From: Pseudomonas orientalis
GTDB taxonomy: Bacteria; Pseudomonadota; Gammaproteobacteria; Pseudomonadales; Pseudomonadaceae
Length of the DNA stretch: 64,000 nt
Assembly (NCBI RefSeq): GCF_001439815.1
Contig: NZ_JYLM01000003.1
Coordinates: forward strand, 558,001-622,000
Direction: 5' to 3'
Part shown: one piece after another, positions 1 to 10,193 of the stretch
How positions within the stretch are numbered: position 1 is the stretch's first letter
How the letters are laid out: every line of letters begins with the position of its first letter
Notes under the pieces: model-generated
The model's input: only the letters and a program-made list of their open reading frames with translations
Told to the model about the DNA's origin: nothing
Databases searched by the model: none
Made by a program: the position numbers and the translations under genes

Positions 1-293
1 CTGCCGATTTGCGCATCGAGGTCGTACCGGAGCCCCTGTTGATGGGGCCGTTCGCGCTGCAGCACGAGCCGGACGCCCATCCCAGCCATCATGTGCTGGC
101 CGGGCACGTCCATCCGGTGTATCGCTTGCGCGGTAGAGGTCGGCAGAGCCTGCGCCTGCCCTGCTTCCAGATTGGTACGCGCGTCAGCCTGCTGCCTGCA
201 TTTGGCGCATTTACCGGCGGTTACGCGGTGGAGCTGGACAATGAGCGCCGAATCTTTGTGATCGGCGATCAAGAGGTTTGGCCGGTTCAGTGA
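1..293 (+). CDS. pdeM: PdeM-type metallophosphoesterase, C-terminal fragment
   Basis: This is the 3' end of a gene that starts before the window; the reading frame is open from base 3 and ends with TGA at 291-293. The visible 97 residues contain GHVHPVY, the GHxH metal-ligand motif that closes calcineurin-like phosphoesterase domains, followed by an RLPCF and GAFTGGY pattern that I associate with the ligase-associated DNA damage response endonuclease PdeM. That family is thought to work with a DNA ligase, an exonuclease and a helicase (Lhr-type) encoded alongside; those neighbours would lie outside the window to the left. The family assignment rests on the fragment alone, so a different calcineurin-like phosphoesterase remains possible. 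Confidence 0.7.
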   Translation, partial: ADLRIEVVPEPLLMGPFALQHEPDAHPSHHVLAGHVHPVYRLRGRGRQSLRLPCFQIGTRVSLLPAFGAFTGGYAVELDNERRIFVIGDQEVWPVQ

Positions 294-295
294 AC

Positions 296-309
296 AACGC
301 CCGGGCGTT
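296..309. repeat. 14-bp perfect palindrome between convergent genes
   Basis: The sequence AACGCCCGGGCGTT is its own reverse complement and sits 2 bases after the pdeM stop codon and 6 bases before the end of the convergent small gene. It could form a cruciform or take part in ending transcription, but there is no T-run on either side, so its role is unproven. Confidence 0.4.
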
Positions 310-315
310 CGAGCA

Positions 316-513
316 TCAGGCTACCGGCGAGGGTGGCGGCTCATCCGGCAGGGTCGGTTCACCCGGTTCCGTAGGCTGCGGATAGTCCGGTTCAGGTTGG
401 CCGGGGATGCCGCCCGCATAAGCAGGATCGGCCATCAGGGACCAGGCCAGAACGCCAATCTGGTTGGGTTCAAGCCGGGCAAGTTCTGCGCTGATTCGCG
501 GGTTGATCTTCAT
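316..513 (-). CDS. small proline-rich hypothetical protein (65 aa)
   Basis: I do not recognise a named family. The start at 513 is chosen because GAGGAG lies six bases upstream, a good ribosome binding site; a longer frame reaching 567 has no such support. The N-terminal 30 residues (KINPRISAELARLEPNQIGVLAW) look like a short folded helical segment. The last 35 residues are dominated by Pro, Glu and Gly and are probably disordered. It lacks a signal peptide or membrane segment. It is convergent with pdeM and lies downstream of dcd on the same strand, about 100 bases away. Reality as a gene is supported by the Shine-Dalgarno sequence and the sensible composition; function is unknown. Confidence 0.65.
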   Translation of the reverse strand: MKINPRISAELARLEPNQIGVLAWSLMADPAYAGGIPGQPEPDYPQPTEPGEPTLPDEPPPSPVA

Positions 514-621
514 AGGGCACTCCTCAAGCGTGGCTCGACGCGTTTTACACGCGCCGAGGCAGTACACCTAGATAGAGTCACTTTTTGCAGACTAATTCCC
601 TTAAGCCGTAGGAGCTTTCGA

Positions 622-1188
622 TCAAGCGCGTGGGAGAGTAACGCCACGCTGGCCCTGATACTTGCCCGCACGGTCCTTGTAGGACACTTCGCAGGCCTCG
701 TCGGACTGCAGGAACAGCATCTGCGCCACGCCTTCGTTGGCGTAGATTTTTGCCGGCAAGGTGGTGGTGTTGGAGAACTCCAGGGTCACGTGGCCTTCCC
801 ACTCGGGTTCCAGCGGGGTCACATTGACGATGATGCCGCAACGGGCATAGGTGCTTTTACCCAGGCAGATGGTCAATACGTCCCGTGGAATACGGAAGAA
901 TTCTACGGTGCGGGCCAGGGCGAAGGAGTTTGGCGGGATGATGCACACGTCGCTCTTGACGTCGACGAAGCTTTTTTCGTCGAAGTTCTTCGGATCGACG
1001 ATCGCCGAGTTGATATTGGTGAACACCTTGAATTCATCGGCGCAACGCACGTCGTAGCCATAGCTGGAAACCCCGTACGAAATCACGCGCGCGTCGCCTT
1101 CACCACGAATCTGGCGCTCGACGAACGGTTCGATCATGCCGTGTTCCTGCGCCATGCGGCGAATCCACTTGTCCGATTTGATGCTCAT
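622..1188 (-). CDS. dcd: dCTP deaminase
   Basis: Dcd removes ammonia from dCTP to give dUTP, the main source of dUMP for thymidylate synthesis in most Gram-negative bacteria. The 188-residue length equals the usual bacterial monofunctional enzyme, which works as a homotrimer in the cytoplasm. Recognisable elements are SSYGYDVR (41-48), the GKSTYAR phosphate-binding loop (110-116), the catalytic glutamate in TLEFSN (E137, corresponding to E138 of E. coli) and the C-terminal KYQGQ lid (176-180). The sequence is intact. In P. aeruginosa, from memory, dcd lies next to apbC/mrp and metG rather than close to rpoS, so its position here next to a cold-shock gene and rpoS may reflect rearrangement. 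Confidence 0.97.
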   Translation of the reverse strand: MSIKSDKWIRRMAQEHGMIEPFVERQIRGEGDARVISYGVSSYGYDVRCADEFKVFTNINSAIVDPKNFDEKSFVDVKSDVCIIPPNSFALARTVEFFRIPRDVLTICLGKSTYARCGIIVNVTPLEPEWEGHVTLEFSNTTTLPAKIYANEGVAQMLFLQSDEACEVSYKDRAGKYQGQRGVTLPRA

Positions 1189-1436
1189 GGCGATGTCCTG
1201 AATAGCGAGGTGAAAAAATTCTGTGGGGCATCTTACCGGGGCCGGCGGTGGCGTTCAAAGGGCGCAGGGCTTTTAATGAAGAATGCGCTGGCGTCCATAG
1301 CCCGCAGCCAGCGGGGCCGGGGCTCCTGGCGCGGTTTTCCAGGACAATAAATACCACCGCCAGTCACGAAATTAGAGAAACCTTCGGAAATACCATTGGC
1401 ACGTTCCGGAAAAAGGGTTAAGGTGGCGTCACTGTG
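1189..1436. other. intergenic stretch without recognised gene
   Basis: About 250 bases between the dcd start and the putative cold-shock promoter. I see no convincing coding frame with a ribosome binding site on either strand and no hairpin with a T-run. The part next to dcd should hold the dcd promoter, but no clear -35/-10 pair stood out. Confidence 0.4.
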
Positions 1437-1469
1437 TTGCTTGTGTCACTGAGAATCTCTACACGATAT
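1437..1469 (+). promoter_or_regulatory. putative sigma-70 promoter of the cold-shock gene
   Basis: TTGCTT (1437-1442) and TACACG (1460-1465) are separated by 17 bases; an alternative pair TTGTGT (1441-1446) and CGATAT (1464-1469) also has a 17-base spacer. Either would give a 5' untranslated leader of roughly 100 bases before the start codon at 1577, in line with the long structured leaders of cold-inducible csp genes. Boxes are weak matches. Confidence 0.35.
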
Positions 1470-1576
1470 GTTGAATTTCGATCCAACCATCTCCAAGAAT
1501 TTTTCCTGCTCTTTGCACTCAGTCTCGGCCAGGGCTTTTCCTGAGTCGCAGTTAACTTTGTTCAAGGAGTTACACC

Positions 1577-1786
1577 ATGTCTAATCGCCAAACTGGTACC
1601 GTTAAGTGGTTCAACGATGAAAAAGGCTTCGGCTTCATCACTCCACAATCCGGTGACGACCTGTTCGTTCACTTCAAAGCTATCCAATCCGACGGCTTCA
1701 AAAGCCTGAAAGAAGGCCAACAGGTTTCTTTCATCGCTACCCGCGGTCAGAAAGGCATGCAAGCTGAAGAAGTTCAAGTTATCTAA
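1577..1786 (+). CDS. capB: cold-shock protein, CspA/CapB family
   Basis: A 69-residue single cold-shock domain protein that binds single-stranded RNA and DNA and melts mRNA structure at low temperature. RNP1 (KGFGFI, about residues 16-21) and RNP2 (LFVHF, about 30-34) are intact, with the usual TGTVKWFN start. The start codon follows AAGGAG at a 7-base spacing. The sequence closely fits the CapB protein of psychrotrophic pseudomonads, so I use that symbol, but the genus has several near-identical paralogues (another is at 56459-56668). Codon use looks strongly biased, as expected for a highly expressed gene. A strong intrinsic terminator follows directly. Confidence 0.93.
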   Translation: MSNRQTGTVKWFNDEKGFGFITPQSGDDLFVHFKAIQSDGFKSLKEGQQVSFIATRGQKGMQAEEVQVI

Positions 1787-1810
1787 CTTGTCCTGACTTA
1801 GTCAAAAAGA

Positions 1811-1837
1811 CCCCGCCCTTAAAAGCGGGGTTTTTTT
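1811..1837 (+). terminator. intrinsic terminator of the cold-shock gene
   Basis: The stem CCCCGC/GCGGGG (1811-1816 with 1825-1830) encloses an 8-base loop and is followed by seven T residues (1831-1837). It lies 24 bases after the stop codon. Confidence 0.92.
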
Positions 1838-1886
1838 ATGCCTGGGATTTAGCGCTGCCGCCAGTCAAATGCACGACGCAAAAAAA

Positions 1887-1976
1887 TGTGGGAGGGGGCT
1901 TGCCCCCGATGGCGGCGCTTCAGTCGATATAGGCTTCGACTGACATACCGCTATCAGGGGCAAGCCCCCTCCCACA
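1887..1976. repeat. REP doublet (REPIN) between cold-shock gene and rpoS
   Basis: Two inverted REP copies face each other: TGTGGGAGGGGGCTTGCCCC begins at 1887 and its inverted partner ends with CCCTCCCACA at 1976. Each half can form its own hairpin and the pair can form a longer cruciform. It belongs to the same family as the copies at 19953, 43338 and 50041. Such doublets in the P. fluorescens group are non-autonomous elements thought to be mobilised by RAYT transposases; no RAYT gene is in this window. Confidence 0.9.
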
Positions 1977-1998
1977 TTCAAGCGCTCAAGCAGGATCG

Positions 1999-3006
1999 TT
2001 ATTGAAACAACGACTCACTCGACAAGCCGTTCTTCTCCAGGATCTCGCGCAAGCGCTTGAGACCTTCCACCTGAATCTGCCGAACCCGCTCACGGGTCAG
2101 GCCGATCTCCAGACCCACATCCTCCAGGGTGCTGCTCTCATGGCCGCGCAGGCCGAAGCGGCGAATCACCACCTCACGCTGCTTGTCCGTGAGCTCCGAC
2201 AGCCACTGGTCGATGCTTTGGGACAGATCATCATCCTGCAACAGCTCGCATGGATCCGTCGGGCGATCATCTGTCAGGGTGTCCAGCAAGGTTTTATCCG
2301 AATCCGGACCCAGCGAGACGTCGACCGAAGACACGCGCTCGTTCAGGCCGAGCATGCGCTTGACCTCCCCCACCGGTTTTTCCAGCAGGTTGGCGATTTC
2401 TTCGGGCGAAGGTTCATGATCGAGTTTCTGTGTCAGCTCACGCGCAGCCCGCAGGTACACGTTGAGTTCCTTGACCACATGGATCGGCAACCGGATCGTG
2501 CGGGTCTGATTCATGATCGCCCGTTCGATGGTCTGGCGAATCCACCAGGTGGCGTAGGTCGAGAAGCGAAAGCCCCGCTCAGGGTCGAACTTCTCTACCG
2601 CCCGGATCAGGCCCAGGTTGCCCTCTTCGATCAAGTCCAGCAGCGACAATCCGCGATTGACGTAGCGTCGGGCGATCTTGACCACCAGGCGCAGGTTGCT
2701 TTCAATCATGCGTTTGCGCCCAGCCGGATCCCCCTTCTGCGACAGACGCGCAAAATGGACTTCTTCTTCGGGGGTGAGCAGGGGGGAAAAGCCGATTTCA
2801 TTGAGGTACAACTGGGTCGCATCGAGCGCCCGTGTGTAGTCGATGTACTTGTGTTGCTTCAACGCGGAGGAGTTCTTGGATTTGGTGCGAACTGAGGGTG
2901 GTGAAGCCCCCTCATTATCTGACATCGTTTCCGTAGCGATACCGGTCTCCATAAGGAGAACCTCATCGTCGATGTCAAACTCCGGCGCTTCTTTACTGAG
3001 AGCCAT
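1999..3006 (-). CDS. rpoS: stationary-phase sigma factor RpoS (sigma-38)
   Basis: RpoS directs RNA polymerase to stationary-phase and stress genes. The 335-residue protein has the full layout: region 1.2 near 61-90, region 2 at about 103-165 including the [12 protein letters not shown] and [17 protein letters not shown] core and -10 recognition segments, region 3 near 170-250, and the region 4 helix-turn-helix ([19 protein letters not shown], about 294-312). The start is preceded by AAAGGACT. It is the last gene of the surE-pcm-nlpD-rpoS order. In pseudomonads the main rpoS promoter usually lies inside or just after nlpD. No truncation is seen; loss-of-function rpoS alleles are common in laboratory strains, but this one is complete. 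The downstream neighbour is unusual (see findings). Confidence 0.98.
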   Translation of the reverse strand: MALSKEAPEFDIDDEVLLMETGIATETMSDNEGASPPSVRTKSKNSSALKQHKYIDYTRALDATQLYLNEIGFSPLLTPEEEVHFARLSQKGDPAGRKRMIESNLRLVVKIARRYVNRGLSLLDLIEEGNLGLIRAVEKFDPERGFRFSTYATWWIRQTIERAIMNQTRTIRLPIHVVKELNVYLRAARELTQKLDHEPSPEEIANLLEKPVGEVKRMLGLNERVSSVDVSLGPDSDKTLLDTLTDDRPTDPCELLQDDDLSQSIDQWLSELTDKQREVVIRRFGLRGHESSTLEDVGLEIGLTRERVRQIQVEGLKRLREILEKNGLSSESLFQ

Positions 3007-3071
3007 TGTTATAGTCCTTTGGTGAGTTCGACCTCAAGCTCAAGCGACGCCTTTATCCTTGGCAACGCTGG

Positions 3072-3102
3072 AGCCTGTTCCTTCTACGTGAGGGAACAGG
3101 CT
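3072..3102 (-). promoter_or_regulatory. inverted repeat in the nlpD-rpoS spacer
   Basis: A 10-base perfect stem (AGCCTGTTCC with GGAACAGGCT) encloses an 11-base loop. It lies 66 bases upstream of the rpoS start on the minus strand and has no following T-run, so it is more likely an mRNA leader hairpin affecting rpoS translation or stability, or a weak attenuator after nlpD, than a full terminator. Confidence 0.5.
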
Positions 3103-3111
3103 GGCAACACA

Positions 3112-3948
3112 TCAACGGCGGGGTAGGAATTGCAGTGGATCTACAGGCTTCCCTTGGCGGCGAATCTCAAAGTGCAGTTTCACCCGGTCTGTACCCGTTG
3201 AACCCATTTCGGCAATCGTCTGTCCGACCTTGACCTGCTGCCCCTCCCGAACCAACAACCTGCGGTTATGACCGTAGGCACTGACGTAGGTATCGCTGTG
3301 TTTGATGATGACCAGCTCGCCGTAGCCCCGTAGACCACTCCCGGCGTACACCACTGTCCCATCAGACGCAGCTAAAACAGGCTGTCCCAAATCCCCGGCG
3401 ATATCAATGCCTTTATTCAAACTGCCGTTTGAAGAGAATTTTCCAATCAACACTCCGTTTGAGGGCCATCCCCAACCGGTCGGCGCAGGCCCCGCAGGTG
3501 GCAATGGCGCGGGTGCCGGCTTGCTCGCAGCCGAAGGCACGGCGGTGCCAGCGGGCCGTGTGAAGACGGTGGTTTTGCTCGAAGAGGAAGCCGAAGAACC
3601 GGACTTTGTCACAACTGCCGTAGGCGCCGAACCGGTGCGACCATCGAAACGAATCGTCTGCCCGGGATGGATCGTATAAGGCAGGGGAATGTTGTTACGA
3701 GCTGCGAGCGCCTTGTAATCCCAACCGTAACGGAAGGCAATCGAGAACAGCGTGTCGCCCTTGCGTACAACATACTGGCCCGTGGTCACCATCGGCTTTT
3801 GCGGTGCCGCATTCGTGCGGTCAACCACGCGCGCACCACCGGAAGGCGTGCTCGAGCAGGCGGCCAGTAAGGAACTCAAGACAAGGCCAAGCACCAGTCG
3901 CTGAAAGCTTGTTTTACTCATTCGCTGCGCAGGACCTGTGAGACTCAC
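3112..3948 (-). CDS. nlpD: NlpD-type lipoprotein, LysM plus degenerate LytM domain
   Basis: NlpD is an outer-membrane lipoprotein that activates the septal amidase AmiC during cell separation. With the GTG start at 3948, supported by AGGGAG six bases upstream, the protein has 278 residues; an ATG at 3921 would give 269. The signal peptide ends in the lipobox LAAC (Cys31). A LysM domain spans about 58-101, a low-complexity Ser/Ala/Pro linker about 105-157, and a peptidase M23 (LytM) fold about 165-275. The first zinc-ligand histidine of active LytM enzymes is replaced (NKGIDIAG), as in E. coli NlpD, which supports an activator role rather than direct hydrolysis. It lies between pcm and rpoS on the same strand. 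Confidence 0.93.
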   Translation of the reverse strand: MSLTGPAQRMSKTSFQRLVLGLVLSSLLAACSSTPSGGARVVDRTNAAPQKPMVTTGQYVVRKGDTLFSIAFRYGWDYKALAARNNIPLPYTIHPGQTIRFDGRTGSAPTAVVTKSGSSASSSSKTTVFTRPAGTAVPSAASKPAPAPLPPAGPAPTGWGWPSNGVLIGKFSSNGSLNKGIDIAGDLGQPVLAASDGTVVYAGSGLRGYGELVIIKHSDTYVSAYGHNRRLLVREGQQVKVGQTIAEMGSTGTDRVKLHFEIRRQGKPVDPLQFLPRR

Positions 3949-4155
3949 CCGCCGCTCCCTTTCTGGTGGCTGAACATTAACGCCTGTATCAGGCTTGAAA
4001 TATGACGCAAGTATAACTGGGCATGGCTTTTTACCGGCACACGACTGAAACGAAACATTCATCCTGTTTAATTCCAGCGCCCGCCACTGTTGAATCCATA
4101 GACCCCGCTGTAAGACACATCCGCGCCCATGGAATTCACTGCCAGCAAACAAATG

Positions 4156-5569
<1,414 letters not shown>

Positions 5570-5582
<13 letters not shown>

Positions 5583-6628
5583 GGGTTGTCCGTCGGCCCC
5601 ACCGGCACCAGATCAACGAGCTCACGCACCAATACGGTGGCGAAGCATCCGGCCGGCAGGACGAATTCCAATTGCAGAATGTCAGGCCCGGGATAATGCC
5701 ACGTCAACCCGCCAATGGGCAGTCGCAGAATGCGACGTTCTTGGCTCATGCCCGCATTCACTAGCCAATCACGCAGGTCAGCTTCTGCGGCGGCTACAGA
5801 TTGTTCCAACTCATATGTAGGACCTTTCGCTGGCGACTCACCCTCCCCCCACTGCGGGCCGGTGGGATGCAGGTCCAGGATCGCCAGACGCGGGTCGTTG
5901 CATTCAGCCTCCCCGGCTGGGAAGAAGCTGCGGCTGTCGGTGAAGGCCAGCAGATCGCCGACCTGGGCGAACTGCCAGGAGCCGTCGGCAACACGCGCCG
6001 CCAACACTTTGTTGAATAGAAAGCTACGGGCGGTGGACAGCAACCGCGAACGCACGTTGCGCTGCTCCGGCAAGGCCTTGCGCGCCGCCCACTCACGGGC
6101 GTCGACGACGTTGCCGCCGTTATGGCCGAAGCGCTGGGTGCCGAAATAGTTGGGAATACCGTGACGGGCAATCAGTTGCAGGCGCGCATCGATGGCGGCG
6201 GTATCGCCCGTCAACTGGGTCAGGCGCAAGGTAAAGCCGTTGGCGGCATGGGCACCGCGCTGCAGCTTGCGTTTATGCCGAGCGGTTTTCAGGATCCTGA
6301 GGGTGTCGTTCTCGGCGGCACTCATGTCCGGGTCAGCCTTGCCGGGCAATTGCACGCTGAACCACTGCCGGGTCAATGCCTGGCGATCCTTGAGCCCGGC
6401 GTAGCTGACGGTGCGCAACGGCACGCCAGCGGCCTTGGCGATACGCCGCGCCGCTTCCTCGGTGTTCAGGCCGCGCTTCTCCACCCACAACCACAGGTGC
6501 TCGCCCTCGCCGGTCAACGGGATGTCGAGCACTTCGTCTACCTGGAAATCTTCGGCGGTGGCCTTCAGTACAGCGCGCCCCAAGGCCTCGCCATAGGCAC
6601 GCGGGCCAAGCAATTCAAATTCGTTCAT
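5570..6628 (-). CDS. truD: tRNA pseudouridine(13) synthase TruD
   Basis: TruD isomerises uridine 13 to pseudouridine in certain tRNAs. The 352-residue length matches the bacterial family, which has a permuted catalytic domain and a TruD-specific insertion domain. The catalytic aspartate lies in GLKDRQA (D81, equivalent to D80 in E. coli). The later NYFGTQRFG segment, characteristic of the family, is also present. It starts inside the end of ispF (4-base overlap) and runs 13 bases into surE, so these genes share one transcript. Confidence 0.97.
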
Positions 6629-7098
6629 GCGCGCAGCAACAAGGCGACGGAGTGCACGGCAATGCCCTCTTCACGACCGGTAAACCCGAGCTTTTCGGTG
6701 GTGGTGGCTTTCACGTTCACTTGGTCCAATTCTATTTGCAGGTCTGCGGCAATCAGGGCACGCATCGACTCGATATGCGGGGCCATTTTTGGCGCCTGGG
6801 CCACGATGGTGTTATCGACGTTACCGACTTTCCAGCCCCTGGCATGGATCAAACCGACGACATGGCGCAGCAGCACACGACTGTCCGCGCCCTTGAAGGT
6901 TGGGTCGGTGTCCGGAAAGTGCTTGCCGATATCACCCAACGCCGCTGCGCCGAGCAACGCATCGCTCAAGGCGTGCAGGACAACGTCGCCGTCGGAATGA
7001 GCCAGCAGCCCATGGTGATGCGCGATACGCACGCCGCCCAAAGTGATGAAATCGCCTTCAGCGAAACGGTGCACATCGTAGCCGTGGCCAATACGCAT
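6625..7098 (-). CDS. ispF: 2-C-methyl-D-erythritol 2,4-cyclodiphosphate synthase
   Basis: IspF forms the cyclic diphosphate intermediate of the MEP isoprenoid pathway, releasing CMP. The 157-residue protein shows GYDVHRF at the N-terminus with zinc ligands D8 and H10, a third ligand H42 in the SDGDVVLHA segment, and the family [11 protein letters not shown] segment near 132-142. IspD and Dxr of the same pathway are encoded at 13221 and 33293. It starts the ispF-truD-surE-pcm-nlpD-rpoS series just after an intrinsic terminator that isolates it from fghA. Confidence 0.97.
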   Translation of the reverse strand: MRIGHGYDVHRFAEGDFITLGGVRIAHHHGLLAHSDGDVVLHALSDALLGAAALGDIGKHFPDTDPTFKGADSRVLLRHVVGLIHARGWKVGNVDNTIVAQAPKMAPHIESMRALIAADLQIELDQVNVKATTTEKLGFTGREEGIAVHSVALLLRA

Positions 7099-7100
7099 AA

Positions 7101-7128
7101 TAAAACGCCCCGATTTAATTCAGGGCGT
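7101..7128 (-). terminator. intrinsic terminator after fghA
   Basis: Read on the minus strand, ACGCCC pairs with GGGCGT and is followed by TTTTATT immediately before the ispF start codon region. It should end the adhC-fghA transcript, implying that ispF needs its own promoter or some read-through. Confidence 0.8.
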
Positions 7129-7152
7129 GATTCTACCTACTTTTGCCTCACA

Positions 7153-7998
7153 TTAACCGAGCAAAGCACGACCATGATGGCGCAAGTGATCGTCGATGAA
7201 GCTGGCGATGAAGAAGTAGCTGTGGTCGTAGCCCGGTTGCAGCCGCAGTTCCAGCGGATGACCGGCGGCCTTGGCCGCTTGCTGCAGGGCCTCGGGCTTG
7301 AGCTGCACGGCGAGGAAATCGTCGCGATCGCCCTGGTCGACCAGCAGCGGCAACTGTTCCGAGGCTTCGCTGATCAACACGCAGGCGTCCCATTCACGCC
7401 ACTTCGAACGCTCCTCGCCCAGGTAATGGGAAAAGGCTTTCTGGCCCCAGGGGCAATCCATCGGATTGTTGATCGGCGAAAATGCCGACACTGACTGGTA
7501 ACGCCCAGGGTTGCGCAGCGCGCAGACCAGCGCACCATGGCCGCCCATCGAGTGGCCGCTGATACCGCGCTTGTCCGAAGCCGGAAAATGCGCTTCCACC
7601 AGCGCCGGCAATTCCTGCACCACGTAGTCATGCATCCGATAGTGCCTGGCCCAGGGTTGCTGGGTGGCGTTCAAATAGAAACCGGCACCCAGGCCAAAGT
7701 CCCAGGCGTTGTCCGGGTCATCGGGAACACCGGGGCCGCGCGGGCTGGTATCCGGCGCCACGATGATCAAGCCCAGCTCGGCGGCCATGCGCTGGGCGCC
7801 GGCCTTTTGCATGAAGTTCTCGTCGGTGCAGGTCAGGCCGGACAGCCAATACAACACCGGCAGCTTGCCGCCCTGCTCCGCTTGCGGCGGCAGGTAGACG
7901 GCGAAGGTCATGTCGCAATCGAGCACATCGGAGTGATGTTTATAGCGTTTATGCCAGCCGCCGAAGCTTTTCTGGCAGGACAGGTTTTCCAGACTCAT
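7153..7998 (-). CDS. fghA: S-formylglutathione hydrolase
   Basis: This esterase hydrolyses S-formylglutathione to formate and glutathione, the second step of glutathione-dependent formaldehyde detoxification. The 281-residue alpha/beta hydrolase has the nucleophile in GHSMGG (S150), a probable acid in DQGDRDDF (about 224-227) and the histidine in GYDHSYFF (H259). It follows adhC by eight bases and shares its transcript. The sequence is full length. Confidence 0.96.
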   Translation of the reverse strand: MSLENLSCQKSFGGWHKRYKHHSDVLDCDMTFAVYLPPQAEQGGKLPVLYWLSGLTCTDENFMQKAGAQRMAAELGLIIVAPDTSPRGPGVPDDPDNAWDFGLGAGFYLNATQQPWARHYRMHDYVVQELPALVEAHFPASDKRGISGHSMGGHGALVCALRNPGRYQSVSAFSPINNPMDCPWGQKAFSHYLGEERSKWREWDACVLISEASEQLPLLVDQGDRDDFLAVQLKPEALQQAAKAAGHPLELRLQPGYDHSYFFIASFIDDHLRHHGRALLG

Positions 7999-8006
7999 GG
8001 CCGACC

Positions 8007-9137
<1,131 letters not shown>

Positions 9138-9205
9138 TTAAAAATTGATGAGATGAGTGTAAAACATGGCCTGCTGATTAATAATCCGGGTAAAAGCAAA
9201 ACATT

Positions 9206-9224
9206 ATTGCCATACAGGGACAAT
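9206..9224. promoter_or_regulatory. possible LysR-type operator between adhC and the regulator gene
   Basis: ATTG and CAAT are separated by exactly 11 bases, a dyad of the kind LysR-type regulators bind. It ends four bases before the regulator's GTG start, a position that would suit autoregulation. It is a single short dyad found by eye and could be chance. Confidence 0.3.
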
Positions 9225-9228
9225 CAAG

Positions 9229-10125
9229 GTGCTGGAGAATCGCTGGGAAGGTATCGATGAGTTCGTCGCCGTGGCCGAATGCAGCCAATTCACGGCGGCG
9301 GCCGAGCGCCTGGGGGTCTCGTCGTCCCATATCAGCCGCCAGGTGGCACGCCTGGAAGAACGGCTGCAAACGCGCCTGCTGTATCGCAGTACGCGCAAGG
9401 TGACGCTGACCGAAGCGGGTCAGACGTTCCTGCAACACTGCCAACGCTTGCAGGACGGTCGCGAAGAAGCCTTGCGTGCGGTGGGCGACCTCACCAGCGA
9501 ACCCAAGGGTATGTTGCGCATGACCTGCGCCGTGGCCTACGGCGAACGTTTTATCGTGCCGCTGGTAACAAGGTTCATGGCGCTCTATCCGCAGTTGCGG
9601 GTCGATATCGAGCTGAGCAACCGCCCGTTGGACCTTGTGCATGAAGGGCTCGACCTGGCGATTCGTCTCGGACGCCTGCAGGACTCGCGCATGGTAGCCA
9701 GCCGCCTGGCTGCGCGACGCATGTATTTGTGCGCGTCGCCTTCCTACCTGGCCCGGTATGGCCGGCCACATAGCTTGTCGGAATTGAGTCGGCACAACTG
9801 CCTGATCGGCAGTTCGGATATCTGGCAACTGGCCCAGGACGGGCGCGAATTTTCCCAACGGGTGCAGGGCAACTGGCGCTGCAACAGTGGGCAGGCGGTG
9901 CTGGATGCCGCGCTGCAAGGCATGGGGCTGTGCCAGTTGCCGGACTATTACGTGCTGGAGCATCTGCACAGTGGCGCGCTGGTGTCGCTGCTGGAGACGC
10001 ATCAACCGCCGAATACGGCGGTGTGGGCGTTGTATCCGCAGCAGCGGCATTTGTCGCCGAAGGTCAGGAAGCTGGTGGACTTTTTAAAAGAAGGATTGAG
10101 TGACAATCCGGTCTATCGGGAATAA
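9229..10125 (+). CDS. LysR-family transcriptional regulator
   Basis: The protein has 298 residues. The N-terminal winged helix-turn-helix covers about residues 5-65 (AAAERLGVSSSHISRQVARLEERL), followed by a linker helix and an effector-binding domain with the LysR substrate-binding fold. The start is GTG, supported by a CAGGGA sequence upstream. Divergent orientation from adhC-fghA, 109 bases away, makes control of formaldehyde detoxification likely but not proven. The effector is unknown. It belongs to the common 'CrgA-like' type of about 300 residues. Confidence 0.93.
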   Translation: MLENRWEGIDEFVAVAECSQFTAAAERLGVSSSHISRQVARLEERLQTRLLYRSTRKVTLTEAGQTFLQHCQRLQDGREEALRAVGDLTSEPKGMLRMTCAVAYGERFIVPLVTRFMALYPQLRVDIELSNRPLDLVHEGLDLAIRLGRLQDSRMVASRLAARRMYLCASPSYLARYGRPHSLSELSRHNCLIGSSDIWQLAQDGREFSQRVQGNWRCNSGQAVLDAALQGMGLCQLPDYYVLEHLHSGALVSLLETHQPPNTAVWALYPQQRHLSPKVRKLVDFLKEGLSDNPVYRE

Positions 10126-10193
10126 ACAGCTACCGCCCATGCATTGCCTGGTTACCGATTAATAGCCGCTTTGACTGCAAACCCAGGCAAGCC

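Noticed and set aside
1787..1998. Possible rsmZ-type regulatory RNA beside rpoS
   Set aside because: Both strands were read for repeated GGA loops and a terminator; the interval is filled by the csp terminator and a REP doublet only.
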